Both the position numbers and the translations under genes were made by a program. Below the pieces are notes generated by a model. It worked only from the letters and a program-made list of their open reading frames with translations. It had not been told where the DNA came from and did no database searches. DNA of 39,677 nucleotides from Liquorilactobacillus satsumensis DSM 16230 = JCM 12392. GTDB taxonomy: Bacteria; Bacillota; Bacilli; Lactobacillales; Lactobacillaceae. Below, in pieces: positions 1-6,681 of the stretch. Every line of letters starts with the position of its first letter. The stretch's first letter is position 1. The stretch lies in assembly GCF_001435195.1 (NCBI RefSeq), contig NZ_AZFQ01000055.1, forward strand, positions 159,096-198,772, written 5' to 3'.

Positions 1-85
1 TTTTTTGATTGCTAATGTGTAACCAAATGCCTAGCTAACGAAGGCTGAAGGTCGGTGAGCAGCACTTCTTTGAAACTAATAACCT

Positions 86-114
86 TTGACAAAAGTGAAT
101 CTGAGTGTTAAATT
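86..114 (+). promoter_or_regulatory. candidate sigma-A promoter
   Basis: TTGACA at 86-91 and TAAATT at 109-114 are separated by 17 nt and precede the first small gene by about 90 nt. The -35 is a perfect match and the -10 is weak. The 5' untranslated stretch is otherwise featureless. Confidence 0.4.
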
Positions 115-205
115 TACGGTGTTCTCTTAAGCGAACGATTTTATGAGCTTTTATAAGAACGAATTGGCCAGCGGGCTTATATTTGCTGGAAACGGGGGGA
201 TGCTG

Positions 206-397
206 ATGGCAAGAAGAGCTTCTATCTATGCAATTTATCGTGGTGATTGTTTTATTGATGTAGGTACCCTGCCCGAATTAGCGCAACGAAATAAAATCGC
301 AGTCGGAACCTTGCTTTTTAAGGCTAGTCCGACATATGCGCAGCGGACAAAATACGAGGGGACCGTCAGAGTATATAAAGTAAGGGAGTGCAGGTAG
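206..397 (+). CDS. small hypothetical protein of phage/accessory type (63 aa)
   Basis: Function unknown. The product is a basic 63-residue protein without membrane segments or signal peptide. Its pattern, a short beta-rich start (IYAIYRGD), a central leucine-rich part and a basic tail with SPTYAQRTK, resembles small uncharacterised proteins often met in phages and mobile regions of Lactobacillales; that resemblance is from memory. The frame is open from 143, but the purine-rich run at 188-199 (GGAAACGGGGGG) favours ATG 206 (6-nt spacing) or the adjacent ATG 200. It is followed after 28 nt by another small gene on the same strand, so the two probably share a transcript. Confidence 0.5.
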   Translation: MARRASIYAIYRGDCFIDVGTLPELAQRNKIAVGTLLFKASPTYAQRTKYEGTVRVYKVRECR

Positions 398-425
398 CAC
401 ATTTATTTCAAAAGAGGTCAAAATC

Positions 426-770
426 ATGCAGAAATTGTGGAGTGCGAACAAAAACAAAGTGAGTTTCTGGATATCATTGGCAACATTTCTGCTTATTCTA
501 GGTCTGACCTATGCCAAATTTAAATTGGCACTTTCTTTCACCACCACGGACATTACGTTAATGACGAGTGTCTTGGGTTCCTTTATTATTCTGATCGGCA
601 ACATCTTGAATAATAAAATTCTAGTTGAGGCTGGTCAGAGCATTCGCAGCGCGGAATTTGGAGAAAGAGTAGCTGAAACGACTCAAGCAGTAATTGCCGT
701 TCAAGCAGAGCTTGTTAAGTTAAAGAAGACGCTTGAACAAAATGATAAAGGTCCTAAAAAACAAGTTTAG
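426..770 (+). CDS. small membrane protein with C-terminal coiled coil (114 aa)
   Basis: Function unknown. ATG 426 follows AGAGGT with good spacing. Two hydrophobic segments lie at about residues 14-36 and 46-62. After them comes a hydrophilic helical tail (about 65-110) rich in Ala, Glu, Gln and Lys with coiled-coil character, ending in a Lys-rich stretch. The layout of two membrane helices and a cytoplasmic coiled coil is seen in holin-like and other phage accessory proteins, but no specific family motif is recognisable. It sits downstream of another small gene of accessory type. Thirty nt after the stop comes the hairpin of an interspersed repeat, which probably terminates the transcript. 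Confidence 0.55.
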   Translation: MQKLWSANKNKVSFWISLATFLLILGLTYAKFKLALSFTTTDITLMTSVLGSFIILIGNILNNKILVEAGQSIRSAEFGERVAETTQAVIAVQAELVKLKKTLEQNDKGPKKQV

Positions 771-799
771 AGAAGGTGAAAGGTGAAAAGATATTTTAA

Positions 800-928
800 G
801 GGGCTGTGACAAAAGTTAAATTTTGTCACAGTCCCTCTTTTATTCCGGATAAACGTGTTCCATAAGTCAAATTTCTCCGTCTAACCTCGAATTAGCACTC
901 AAATTTTCCCGACGTATGTCACACTCTC
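800..928 (+). repeat. interspersed hairpin repeat, copy 1 (short form)
   Basis: This copy begins with a stem: GGGGCTGTGACAAAA at 800-814 pairs with TTTTGTCACAGTCCC at 821-835, followed by TCTTTTATT, which looks like an intrinsic terminator on the plus strand. A conserved tail follows, containing CATAAGTC, CTCCGTCTAAC, TTAGCACTC and a near-inverse GACGTATG, and ending in GTCACACTCTC. The same unit recurs at 3718-3845, 7373-7541 and 16649-16820 in the same orientation. This copy lacks the 40-nt internal hairpin of the longer copies. Confidence 0.85.
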
Positions 929-949
929 TTTTTAATTTTGAACTACACT

Positions 950-998
950 AAAATAACGCAACCATAAAACGCCATAAATTTTCTGGTTGCGTTATTTT
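950..998. terminator. candidate terminator hairpin downstream of amidohydrolase
   Basis: AAAATAACGCAACC at 950-963 is perfectly complementary to GGTTGCGTTATTTT at 985-998, with a loop of about 21 nt. It lies 67 nt beyond the stop codon of the minus-strand amidohydrolase. The T-tract is short (ATTTT), so this may be a bidirectional or processing hairpin rather than a strong terminator. Confidence 0.5.
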
Positions 999-1065
999 GG
1001 CAAAGCCGATGCGGATACCATGAGATTTAAGCAAATGGTGTTTGGTAATCTTTAGCTTAGCTAAG

Positions 1066-2217
1066 TTAGCTTTGCTGTGAGTCTGCCAAAACACTAAGCG
1101 CTGCTTTTTCGAAAAAAATGGCTCCTTGCAGCACAATTTTATCATCTGCTAAGAACTGTGAGTTATGTGCACTAATTTTTTCGTTATTGCCAATATTAAT
1201 ATAAACGCCTGGTATTTTAGCTTGGTAACATGCAAAATCGTCGCTTCCAAGTCTTTTTTCCTGTGGATAGATCGTGGCGCTGTTGTTTAACGCTTTTGCT
1301 AGAACTGATACAAGGTGCGGATCGTTATTAACTGAAGGATCGCCTGCATACCAATCAATTTCCGCCGTAACGCCGTATGCCTTGGCCGTATACTTAACAA
1401 TTTCAAAAAAACGTTTCTTTACTTGAGTACGGACTACGGGATCAGCGGTCCGTACAGTGCCTTCGAAAAAGCTTTCTGCTGGTAAAATATTCCAAGTATT
1501 ACCAGCAGCGACGTGTGTAATACTTAAGACGACGGCTGCAAAGGGATCTGTATTACGGCTGCTGATAGTTTGCAAAGCATTAATTTGCGCGCCCAAAGCA
1601 ACGATGGGATCGCTCCCGTTTTGGGGGGCAGAAGCATGTGTACCTACACCATGTAAAAGGACCTTAAATTTGTCAATTGCGCCACTCACGACTCCTGCTC
1701 TAATGCCAAACTCTGTAGTTGAATAGTTGGGATTATTGTGAAAACCGATAATGGAACTGACGCCGTTGATTTGTCCATCAGCGATTACTTGTAAAGCACC
1801 TTCTTTGTCTTCTTCGGCAGGTTGAAAAATTAAGCGGACTCTTCCTGGAAGTCTTGATTCCTGTTGTTTCAGTAAAAACGCTCCTCCCAACAAAGCCGCA
1901 ATGTGGGTATCATGTCCACAAGCATGCATTACATGAGGGTGCTTCGATGAAAAAGTAAGGCCCGTTGCTTCTTGAAGGGGTAAGCCATCCAGATCTGCAC
2001 GTAAAGCGACAATGGGTCCTGAACCAGTGCCGATTTCAGCAAAGACCCCAGTGGGCAGAGCTGTTGGTAAGAGTCTGATGTTCCAGCTTTGCAAAATTTC
2101 TTTAATCTTTTTGGTAGTTTTAAACTCCTGCGTTGCCAGTTCAGGATATTCATGAAACCAGTGACGATAACTAATTAATTGTTTTTCAAGTTTATCGGTT
2201 ACAAAGGTATGTGTCAT
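1066..2217 (-). CDS. M20D-family N-acyl-amino-acid amidohydrolase
   Basis: This is a cytoplasmic metallopeptidase-like hydrolase (383 aa, normal family length) that removes an acyl group from an N-acylated amino acid. HACGHDTH at residues 98-105 supplies the Cys100 and His102 metal ligands and PAEE at 133-136 supplies the next ligands. RADLDGLP at 73-80 and the dimerisation-domain motif GVGTHAS are typical of the hippurate hydrolase/N-acetyldiaminopimelate deacetylase/YxeP group. The gene is monocistronic and preceded by a T-box leader with an ATG specifier. From memory, amidohydrolases (hmrA-type) are predicted members of methionine regulons in lactobacilli, so N-acyl-methionine is a plausible substrate. 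N-acetyl-diaminopimelate deacetylase is the main alternative, but the leader argues against it. ATG 2217 gives the expected N-terminus. Confidence 0.85.
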   Translation of the reverse strand: MTHTFVTDKLEKQLISYRHWFHEYPELATQEFKTTKKIKEILQSWNIRLLPTALPTGVFAEIGTGSGPIVALRADLDGLPLQEATGLTFSSKHPHVMHACGHDTHIAALLGGAFLLKQQESRLPGRVRLIFQPAEEDKEGALQVIADGQINGVSSIIGFHNNPNYSTTEFGIRAGVVSGAIDKFKVLLHGVGTHASAPQNGSDPIVALGAQINALQTISSRNTDPFAAVVLSITHVAAGNTWNILPAESFFEGTVRTADPVVRTQVKKRFFEIVKYTAKAYGVTAEIDWYAGDPSVNNDPHLVSVLAKALNNSATIYPQEKRLGSDDFACYQAKIPGVYINIGNNEKISAHNSQFLADDKIVLQGAIFFEKAALSVLADSQQS

Positions 2218-2245
2218 CTAAATGCCCCTTTTAATTTATTTTGTA

Positions 2246-2545
2246 AAATAAAAAAGGCGTTCTTGGAAAAACTTCCAAGGACGTCTTGAGATACGTGCTG
2301 CCACCTTAAATTTATATTCGATTCACACCGAATAACTCTGCAAGTCCAACAACATTGCTGCTGTCAGACTCAAACACTGTAATGGGTGTTACCACTGGCA
2401 TCTCGTACATGTACTTAATGTCAGATACTCCAAGACCATTTTCGTAAGGTCCTCAACATTCACTTTCAGCAAGGGTGAATTCTCTGGAGAAAAGGCTGCC
2501 TTACTACTTATCTTTTCATCGTTTTAACATTTATTTATAATTTAG
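2246..2545 (-). promoter_or_regulatory. T-box leader with ATG (Met) specifier
   Basis: Read on the minus strand, Stem I has AGTA followed by GTAAGG (about 2500), which pairs with CCTTAC (2442-2447). The opposite strand of the loop reads CGAAA-ATG-G, then TCTT pairs back to AAGA. This is the layout of characterised T-box specifier loops, so the specifier is ATG at 2437-2439. The distal hairpin TTCAC...GTGAA contains CTTGCTGAAAG. The T-box element GGTGGCAGCACG lies at 2294-2305. The competing terminator is at 2251-2286. The leader should sense uncharged tRNA-Met and raise amidohydrolase expression on methionine starvation. The nucleotide after TGG is C, which is not the base expected for an A73 discriminator. 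Confidence 0.88.
2251..2286 (-). terminator. T-box regulated intrinsic terminator
   Basis: On the minus strand CGTCCTTGGAA pairs with TTCCAAGAACG, with one mismatched region, followed by CCTTTTTT. The 5' arm overlaps the sequence just after the T-box element, so formation of the antiterminator would exclude it. Confidence 0.85.
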
Positions 2546-2550
2546 AGTGA

Positions 2551-2578
2551 ATTATAATTGATTATTTGCAAATGTCAA
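2551..2578 (-). promoter_or_regulatory. sigma-A promoter of the T-box/amidohydrolase transcript
   Basis: On the minus strand a perfect TTGACA (2573-2578) and a perfect TATAAT (2551-2556) are separated by 16 nt. Transcription would start at about 2544, just before the first T-box helix. Confidence 0.85.
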
Positions 2579-2599
2579 CCATCTTTATGCTCTGTTTGC

Positions 2600-2656
2600 G
2601 AGAGAGTGTGTATAAATTGTTAAAAGTTCGAATCGGATGGTGACCTCAGTGATTTT
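2600..2656 (-). repeat. possible degenerate copy of the interspersed repeat
   Basis: Read on the plus strand, GAGAGTGTG then TATAAATTGTTAAAAGTTCGAA resembles the reverse complement of the repeat's right end. It resembles even more closely the degenerate copy at 19318 (ATAGGTTGTTAAAATTCGAA). It overlaps the last codons of the GNAT gene. The match is short and imperfect. Confidence 0.35.
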
Positions 2657-3120
2657 AAATACCACGCGTCCATCGCGCAATGAGCTGAACCTGCAATTGG
2701 AGCAGTCAATAATTTAAACCCGAATTTTTCATATAAATTACAAGCAGCTTTTAAGTTATGTGTAGTCTCTAGATAGCAGCTGGTATAGCGAGAGCGGGCA
2801 AAAGTTAGCGCGGTCTCCATTAATTTTTTGGAAATCCCAAGCCCCTGCACAGCCGGAACTAAATATAATTTTTGCAACTCACAAATTCCAAGTTCCTGAT
2901 TGAAGGGTGCAATGCCAATTCCGCCTACAATTTTGCCAGCTAACTCTACTACCCAATATTGCGCATTTTCCAAGTCGCGGTAGAACTCATACAACTGCCC
3001 TAACTGGGGGTCGAAATATGCGGTTCCTTTAATTGCCAGTCCCAGCGTTTTTAGAGAATCTTGAATGATTTTTTTCACGTCTGCATTATCGGCGTGTGTT
3101 ATTTCTCGAATTTTTAGCAT
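2620..3120 (-). CDS. GNAT-family N-acetyltransferase
   Basis: This predicted acetyl-CoA-dependent acetyltransferase (166 aa) has an unknown acceptor. The GNAT fold is visible as IREITHAD at the start of strand 1, the strand YWVVELAGKIVGGIGIAPF, and the acetyl-CoA loop VQGLGISKKLM in the Q/RxxGxG/A position. NLKAACNLYEKFGFK near the C-terminus is the usual end motif. The frame is open to 3171, but GGAAGGAT directly upstream of ATG 3120 decides the start, and the extra codons would lie in the regulatory region. It is divergent from a MarR gene with 111 nt between the starts, which contains two inverted operator-like boxes. The last eight codons (RSPSDSNF) lie in sequence that may derive from the interspersed repeat. 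Confidence 0.8.
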   Translation of the reverse strand: MLKIREITHADNADVKKIIQDSLKTLGLAIKGTAYFDPQLGQLYEFYRDLENAQYWVVELAGKIVGGIGIAPFNQELGICELQKLYLVPAVQGLGISKKLMETALTFARSRYTSCYLETTHNLKAACNLYEKFGFKLLTAPIAGSAHCAMDAWYLKSLRSPSDSNF

Positions 3121-3157
3121 AATTAATAATCCTTCCTGCAAGCGGATTGAAATAAAG

Positions 3158-3217
3158 TTGACTAAGTCCACTTAATTGACGTAAAATTATCCTAGCATTT
3201 ATATTGGACTTAGTCAA
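3158..3217. promoter_or_regulatory. paired MarR operator boxes between GNAT and MarR
   Basis: TTGACTAAGTCCA at 3158-3170 and its exact reverse complement TGGACTTAGTCAA at 3205-3217 flank the divergent promoter region. Each box is itself an imperfect palindrome (TTGACT-A-AGTCcA), the shape expected for a MarR dimer site. The right box overlaps the end of the marR -10 element. Confidence 0.75.
3176..3205 (+). promoter_or_regulatory. promoter of the MarR gene
   Basis: TTGACG at 3176-3181 and TATATT at 3200-3205 are separated by 18 nt. The right operator box begins at 3205, so bound repressor would block initiation. Confidence 0.6.
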
Positions 3218-3231
3218 CTAAAGGAGAAATT

Positions 3232-3660
3232 ATGGACAAACAAGTTATTAAGGAGATTAGACAGTTTAATCGATTCTACTCTAAAATCCTTGGATTACTG
3301 AATAGCAGACTTACAAACACAAAGTATACGTTGACCGAGAGCCGGATACTATTTGAAATCGCAGCAAAAAATAGAGCGTGCTATGCAAACGATCTTGCTG
3401 CAGAGCTGAATATCGATAGAAGTTATCTGAGTCGGATTTTACGAAAGTTTCAAAAAGAAAAATTAATAACAAAACAAAAATCTTTAAATGATCACCGAAA
3501 AATTTTTCTTTATCTTACGGAGCATGGCAAACAGGTATTAGATGCAATTAATCAAGCCGCAGATAAGCAGATTATTAAAATGTTTAATAATTTGACGGAT
3601 GATGAAGTAAATAACATTAAAAATTATATGGAAAAAATACAAAAAAAGTTGGCTAAGTAA
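3232..3660 (+). CDS. MarR-family transcriptional regulator
   Basis: This is a winged-helix dimeric regulator of 142 aa, normal MarR length. The helix-turn-helix and wing lie at about residues 40-95: LTESRILFEIA, then LAAELNIDRSYLSRILRKF as recognition helix, then the wing KSLNDHRKIFLYLTEHG with the conserved D-R pair. ATG 3232 follows AAGGAG with 6-7 nt spacing. It faces a GNAT acetyltransferase gene across a shared operator region, so it probably represses both genes until a ligand binds. MarR and GNAT domains also occur as single fused proteins in many bacteria, which supports a functional link. The transcript probably ends in the repeat hairpin starting at 3718. Confidence 0.88.
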   Translation: MDKQVIKEIRQFNRFYSKILGLLNSRLTNTKYTLTESRILFEIAAKNRACYANDLAAELNIDRSYLSRILRKFQKEKLITKQKSLNDHRKIFLYLTEHGKQVLDAINQAADKQIIKMFNNLTDDEVNNIKNYMEKIQKKLAK

Positions 3661-3717
3661 TTATTTAGGGTACGTGGGGGCCGCAAGTTCGAGATTATAA
3701 AACAAAACAAAGAGATA

Positions 3718-3845
3718 GGTCTGAGTCAAAATTCAACTTTTGACTCAGACCCTCTTTTATTCCGGATAAACGGGTTCCATAAGTCAAAATTCTCCGTCTA
3801 ACTTCGAATTAGCACTCAAATTTTCCCGACTTATGTCACATTCTC
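3718..3845 (+). repeat. interspersed hairpin repeat, copy 2 (short form, variant stem)
   Basis: The stem is GGTCTGAGTCAAAA (3718-3731) with TTTTGACTCAGACC (3738-3751), then CTCTTTTATTCC. Compared with copies 1, 3 and 4, TGTGACA is replaced by TGAGTCA on the left and the right arm has changed to match, so pairing is kept by compensatory change. The tail to TTATGTCACATTCTC is nearly identical to the other copies. CATAAGTC and GACTTATG form a second inverted pair. No 40-nt insert is present. Confidence 0.85.
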
Positions 3846-3936
3846 GCGCTATTTATTTTTAAATGGATAGCTCAATTCTATAATTCATAAAACGGGGAAT
3901 TACGCTCTAAAAATATAGAATATTGATACTGGACTA

Positions 3937-3994
3937 TTGACAAGAAAATAAAGTTAGTGCATAATTCTTAATTGTAATTGGGTACTATAGTACC
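3937..3994 (+). promoter_or_regulatory. promoter and palindromic operator of the ABC transporter operon
   Basis: TTGACA at 3937-3942 and CATAAT at 3960-3965 are separated by 17 nt. Downstream, between the start site and the ribosome binding site, lies the perfect 14-bp palindrome GGTACTATAGTACC at 3981-3994. It is a good roadblock-type operator candidate, possibly for the TetR protein encoded at 5799. Confidence 0.6.
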
Positions 3995-4020
3995 TTAAAT
4001 TAAATATAAGGAGAATGCCG

Positions 4021-4950
4021 ATGTATTCGATTTTAACTCACTCGATTTCAAAGAATTATAAAGGTTTTCAAGCGCTCAAGAATGTGAACTTAGCAGTTAA
4101 ACCAGGTGAAATATACGGCTTTATCGGACTTAATGGGGCAGGAAAGACTACAATGATGCGCATGCTGCTTAATATGATTGAGCCCAGTGAGGGGCATGCC
4201 TTGATCTTAGGTCAGGAAGTCAGGCAAGTGTCACCATTATTTTGGAACAACGTGGGTTATTTGATTGAAACACCACATAGTTATCCCAACTTAACTGTTG
4301 CAGAGAACCTAGACTTATACGCAAGATTGCGGTTAATTCCAAGTTCAGTACGTGCACAACGAATTAAGGATTTAATGGATCAACTAGCACTAACTCCTTA
4401 TAAAAATCGCTTAGTCAAAGAGTTATCGCTTGGAAATAACCAGAAAATCGGGTTAATAAAGGCTTTGATTCATCGACCAAAAATTTTGTTGCTAGATGAG
4501 CCAACTAACGGGCTTGATCCGGAAGGTCTAACGCATGTCAGACAATTGCTGATCCACTTAGCAAAAGATGAGGGTGTCACAATTCTAATTTCAAGCCATA
4601 TTTTGAATGAGATGGAAAAAATGTTTACTGCGATTGGTATACTACACCACGGACAGCTGCTGCGACAGGAGAGTAGGGCAGAGTATCTGAAAAATGCACA
4701 CCATCGATTATTGATTACATTTTCTTCAGTAGAAGAAGCAACTAAAGCTAAAAACATCTATGCACAAAAGCATATTGATTGGAGCGCAAGTGAGACGGTT
4801 TATCAACTGCGCTTAACAGCGCTTGAAGATTTAGCAGCTAAGCAACAGCTTTTAATAAGTAATGGAATTCTTCCGACTGAATGGCATGAAGAAGTTGAAA
4901 ATATGGAAGAGTACTTTTTGTCAGTGTTAAGAAAGGCAGGTAAAAAATGA
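4021..4950 (+). CDS. ABC transporter ATP-binding protein (bacitracin/lantibiotic-immunity type)
   Basis: This is the ATPase of an ABC-2 type exporter or immunity transporter (309 aa). The Walker A is GLNGAGKTT at about residues 36-44. The signature region is LSLGNNQK, a degenerate LSGGQ. Walker B plus D-loop is ILLLDEPTNGLD, and the H-loop is ISSHIL. The roughly 90-residue C-terminal extension is typical of the BcrA/LanF class. AAGGAG at 4008-4013 leaves only 1 nt before ATG 4015 but 7 nt before ATG 4021, so the start is placed at 4021. It overlaps the permease gene by 4 nt (ATGA), indicating translational coupling. The substrate is unknown; antimicrobial-peptide resistance is the usual role. 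Confidence 0.9.
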   Translation: MYSILTHSISKNYKGFQALKNVNLAVKPGEIYGFIGLNGAGKTTMMRMLLNMIEPSEGHALILGQEVRQVSPLFWNNVGYLIETPHSYPNLTVAENLDLYARLRLIPSSVRAQRIKDLMDQLALTPYKNRLVKELSLGNNQKIGLIKALIHRPKILLLDEPTNGLDPEGLTHVRQLLIHLAKDEGVTILISSHILNEMEKMFTAIGILHHGQLLRQESRAEYLKNAHHRLLITFSSVEEATKAKNIYAQKHIDWSASETVYQLRLTALEDLAAKQQLLISNGILPTEWHEEVENMEEYFLSVLRKAGKK

Positions 4951-5657
4951 GATTTCAACAGCTTGTTAGCTTAAAAGTGATTATCTGGTTAGAGCTTAAA
5001 AAAATTATTAAAAGTCATTTGGTTGAGATGATTATCATGGGCTTGTTGTTTTTGGTATTGGTGCGCAGGGGAACTGATTGGGAAAATTACATTAATAATT
5101 CGTTGCTGTTTTTATTAGTCGTAGTCGGATCAGTTGGGTTTGGAATTTTAGCTAGTTGGGTGTTTGCTAGGGAATATACAGATGGCACATTTAAAGATCT
5201 GCTAGCACTGCCAGTTTCACGGGCAAATATCGTTTTAGGAAAATTAATCGCCATTGAAATAACAGAGTTAATGATTGTGGCTGTTTCGTTGCTACTAATT
5301 TTGATAAGCGGATATCTTATATTTGGTGTGGCACCGCGTGGCAGTTTACTGATAGCAGCATTGGCAAAGACTGAAGTGGCATTTATCTATGATGTTTTGC
5401 TAGCTTTTTTATGGCCATTGCTGGCATCACTCTTTAGAAGTGCATTATTGCCGATGTCTTTAGCTTTTATTAGTTTGATTATCGATGTAATGTTTGCCCC
5501 ACAACAGATTGGTCAGTATATCCCGTGGGCTATCCCGGGTTTTTACTTGGCACATGCTGATTTGAATTTAGCCGCAAGTAAAATAATTATTTGTGCAATC
5601 GGATTTGTCGGGATTTATGGGACCATCTTTTTATGGAAACACCCACATAGAAGCTAA
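4947..5657 (+). CDS. ABC-2 type transporter permease
   Basis: This is the membrane partner of the ATPase encoded just upstream (236 aa). There are about six hydrophobic segments: near residues 26-40, 48-75, 105-130, 148-172, 175-200 and 212-232. FAREYTDGTFKDLLALPVSR at about 80-99 is the conserved cytoplasmic loop of the BcrB/LanE-like permeases (E-TDGT-K-LL-PVSR). The start ATG overlaps the ATPase stop, so the pair is made in equal amounts. The substrate cannot be read from sequence. A TetR gene follows after 141 nt on the same strand and may regulate the pair. Confidence 0.88.
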   Translation: MRFQQLVSLKVIIWLELKKIIKSHLVEMIIMGLLFLVLVRRGTDWENYINNSLLFLLVVVGSVGFGILASWVFAREYTDGTFKDLLALPVSRANIVLGKLIAIEITELMIVAVSLLLILISGYLIFGVAPRGSLLIAALAKTEVAFIYDVLLAFLWPLLASLFRSALLPMSLAFISLIIDVMFAPQQIGQYIPWAIPGFYLAHADLNLAASKIIICAIGFVGIYGTIFLWKHPHRS

Positions 5658-5798
5658 ATTTTAGCTGCAGGTAACGAAAATAGCGCAAATTTCAGCAATA
5701 AAGAAACTGAACCATTTTACAGTTGAGTTTAAAAAAGTTAAGCTGAATAGAAAACAATTAGAAGCTAAAAGAACAGCTTTGAGGTGGAGGAATGTTGA

Positions 5799-6395
5799 AT
5801 GGGAGAGCGCAGAAGGGGGAAAACCCTAGAAAATGCAATTCTCGCTGCAGTTTGGGTAGAATTGCAGCAGCAGGGGTATCAAAAACTGACGATCAGTGCG
5901 GTTGCAAAGCAGGCACAGACTAATAAAAATACGATTTACCGACGCTGGGAGAATAAGGTGGAATTAGTTTTTGCAGCTATTCAACAGCATGCGCCCAAGC
6001 TAACGTTGGCAACTCCTAATACAGGCAGTCTGGAGGGAGATTTAAAGCAACTGCTAGGCTTTTTAACACCTGTTTTAGAAACTGTTCCCCAAGAAACGTG
6101 GAAACAGTTGTTACCAGAGGCGCTATCAACGTTTTCCGCAGACGGTAATTACCTTAATGGACTGGTTAAGGCGATTAATGAAGACAATTTTATTACCCTT
6201 CAAGTTAAAAAAATTATTGAAAATGCCAGGAAGCGGCATGAACACGTTCGTAGCAGTGTTACGGTCGATCAACTAACCTTACCTGCATTACTGGTTGTGA
6301 ATCAAATCTTGATTTCTGGGAGATTGGCTCAAAGTAAAATTGATTCTTTAGTCGATGAGATCTTGCTGCCAATTTATATAAAAGCAGCAAAATAA
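5799..6395 (+). CDS. TetR-family transcriptional regulator
   Basis: This is a dimeric repressor of 198 aa. The N-terminal helix-turn-helix is at about residues 10-55: ILAAVWVELQQQGYQKLTISAVAKQAQTNKNTIYRRWENKVELV carries the usual T-I-VA-A-T--TIY-W--K pattern. The C-terminal ligand domain is mostly helical and not assignable to a ligand. GGAGG at 5786-5790 sits 8 nt before ATG 5799; the ATG at 5792 is in another frame. It follows an ABC exporter pair on the same strand with no clear promoter between, so it may be co-transcribed and act at the palindrome 3981-3994. That target is inferred. Confidence 0.88.
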   Translation: MGERRRGKTLENAILAAVWVELQQQGYQKLTISAVAKQAQTNKNTIYRRWENKVELVFAAIQQHAPKLTLATPNTGSLEGDLKQLLGFLTPVLETVPQETWKQLLPEALSTFSADGNYLNGLVKAINEDNFITLQVKKIIENARKRHEHVRSSVTVDQLTLPALLVVNQILISGRLAQSKIDSLVDEILLPIYIKAAK

Positions 6396-6681
6396 ATTAA
6401 AACACAGATTAAAGACAGTCGTGACATATCTAATTTAATTTGGACAAAAAATTTATTTTTTTAGGATATTTATTCTTTATTTCAAAACCCATCCTTAATT
6501 TATGATTAGTTTTTTATTATTGATTGCTTATGGTTTGACTTATAATTGTGGCGCGTTACACTACTGGTAATGAAAGAGATTACAGTCGGGGGTGGTCTTA
6601 CTCTGAGATGAAGCTTACCGCAATCAAATCAAGGCTACAAGGAAGTAGAAAGCTGAAATGCATAGATGGGGGTCAATCTTG

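Noticed and set aside
948-1145. 65-aa minus-strand ORF overlapping the end of the amidohydrolase
   Set aside because: It lies in another frame over the amidohydrolase 3' end and continues into the terminator hairpin; no ribosome binding site.
1457-1726. 89-aa plus-strand ORF inside the amidohydrolase
   Set aside because: Antisense shadow of a well-supported gene, with no start signal and unusual composition.
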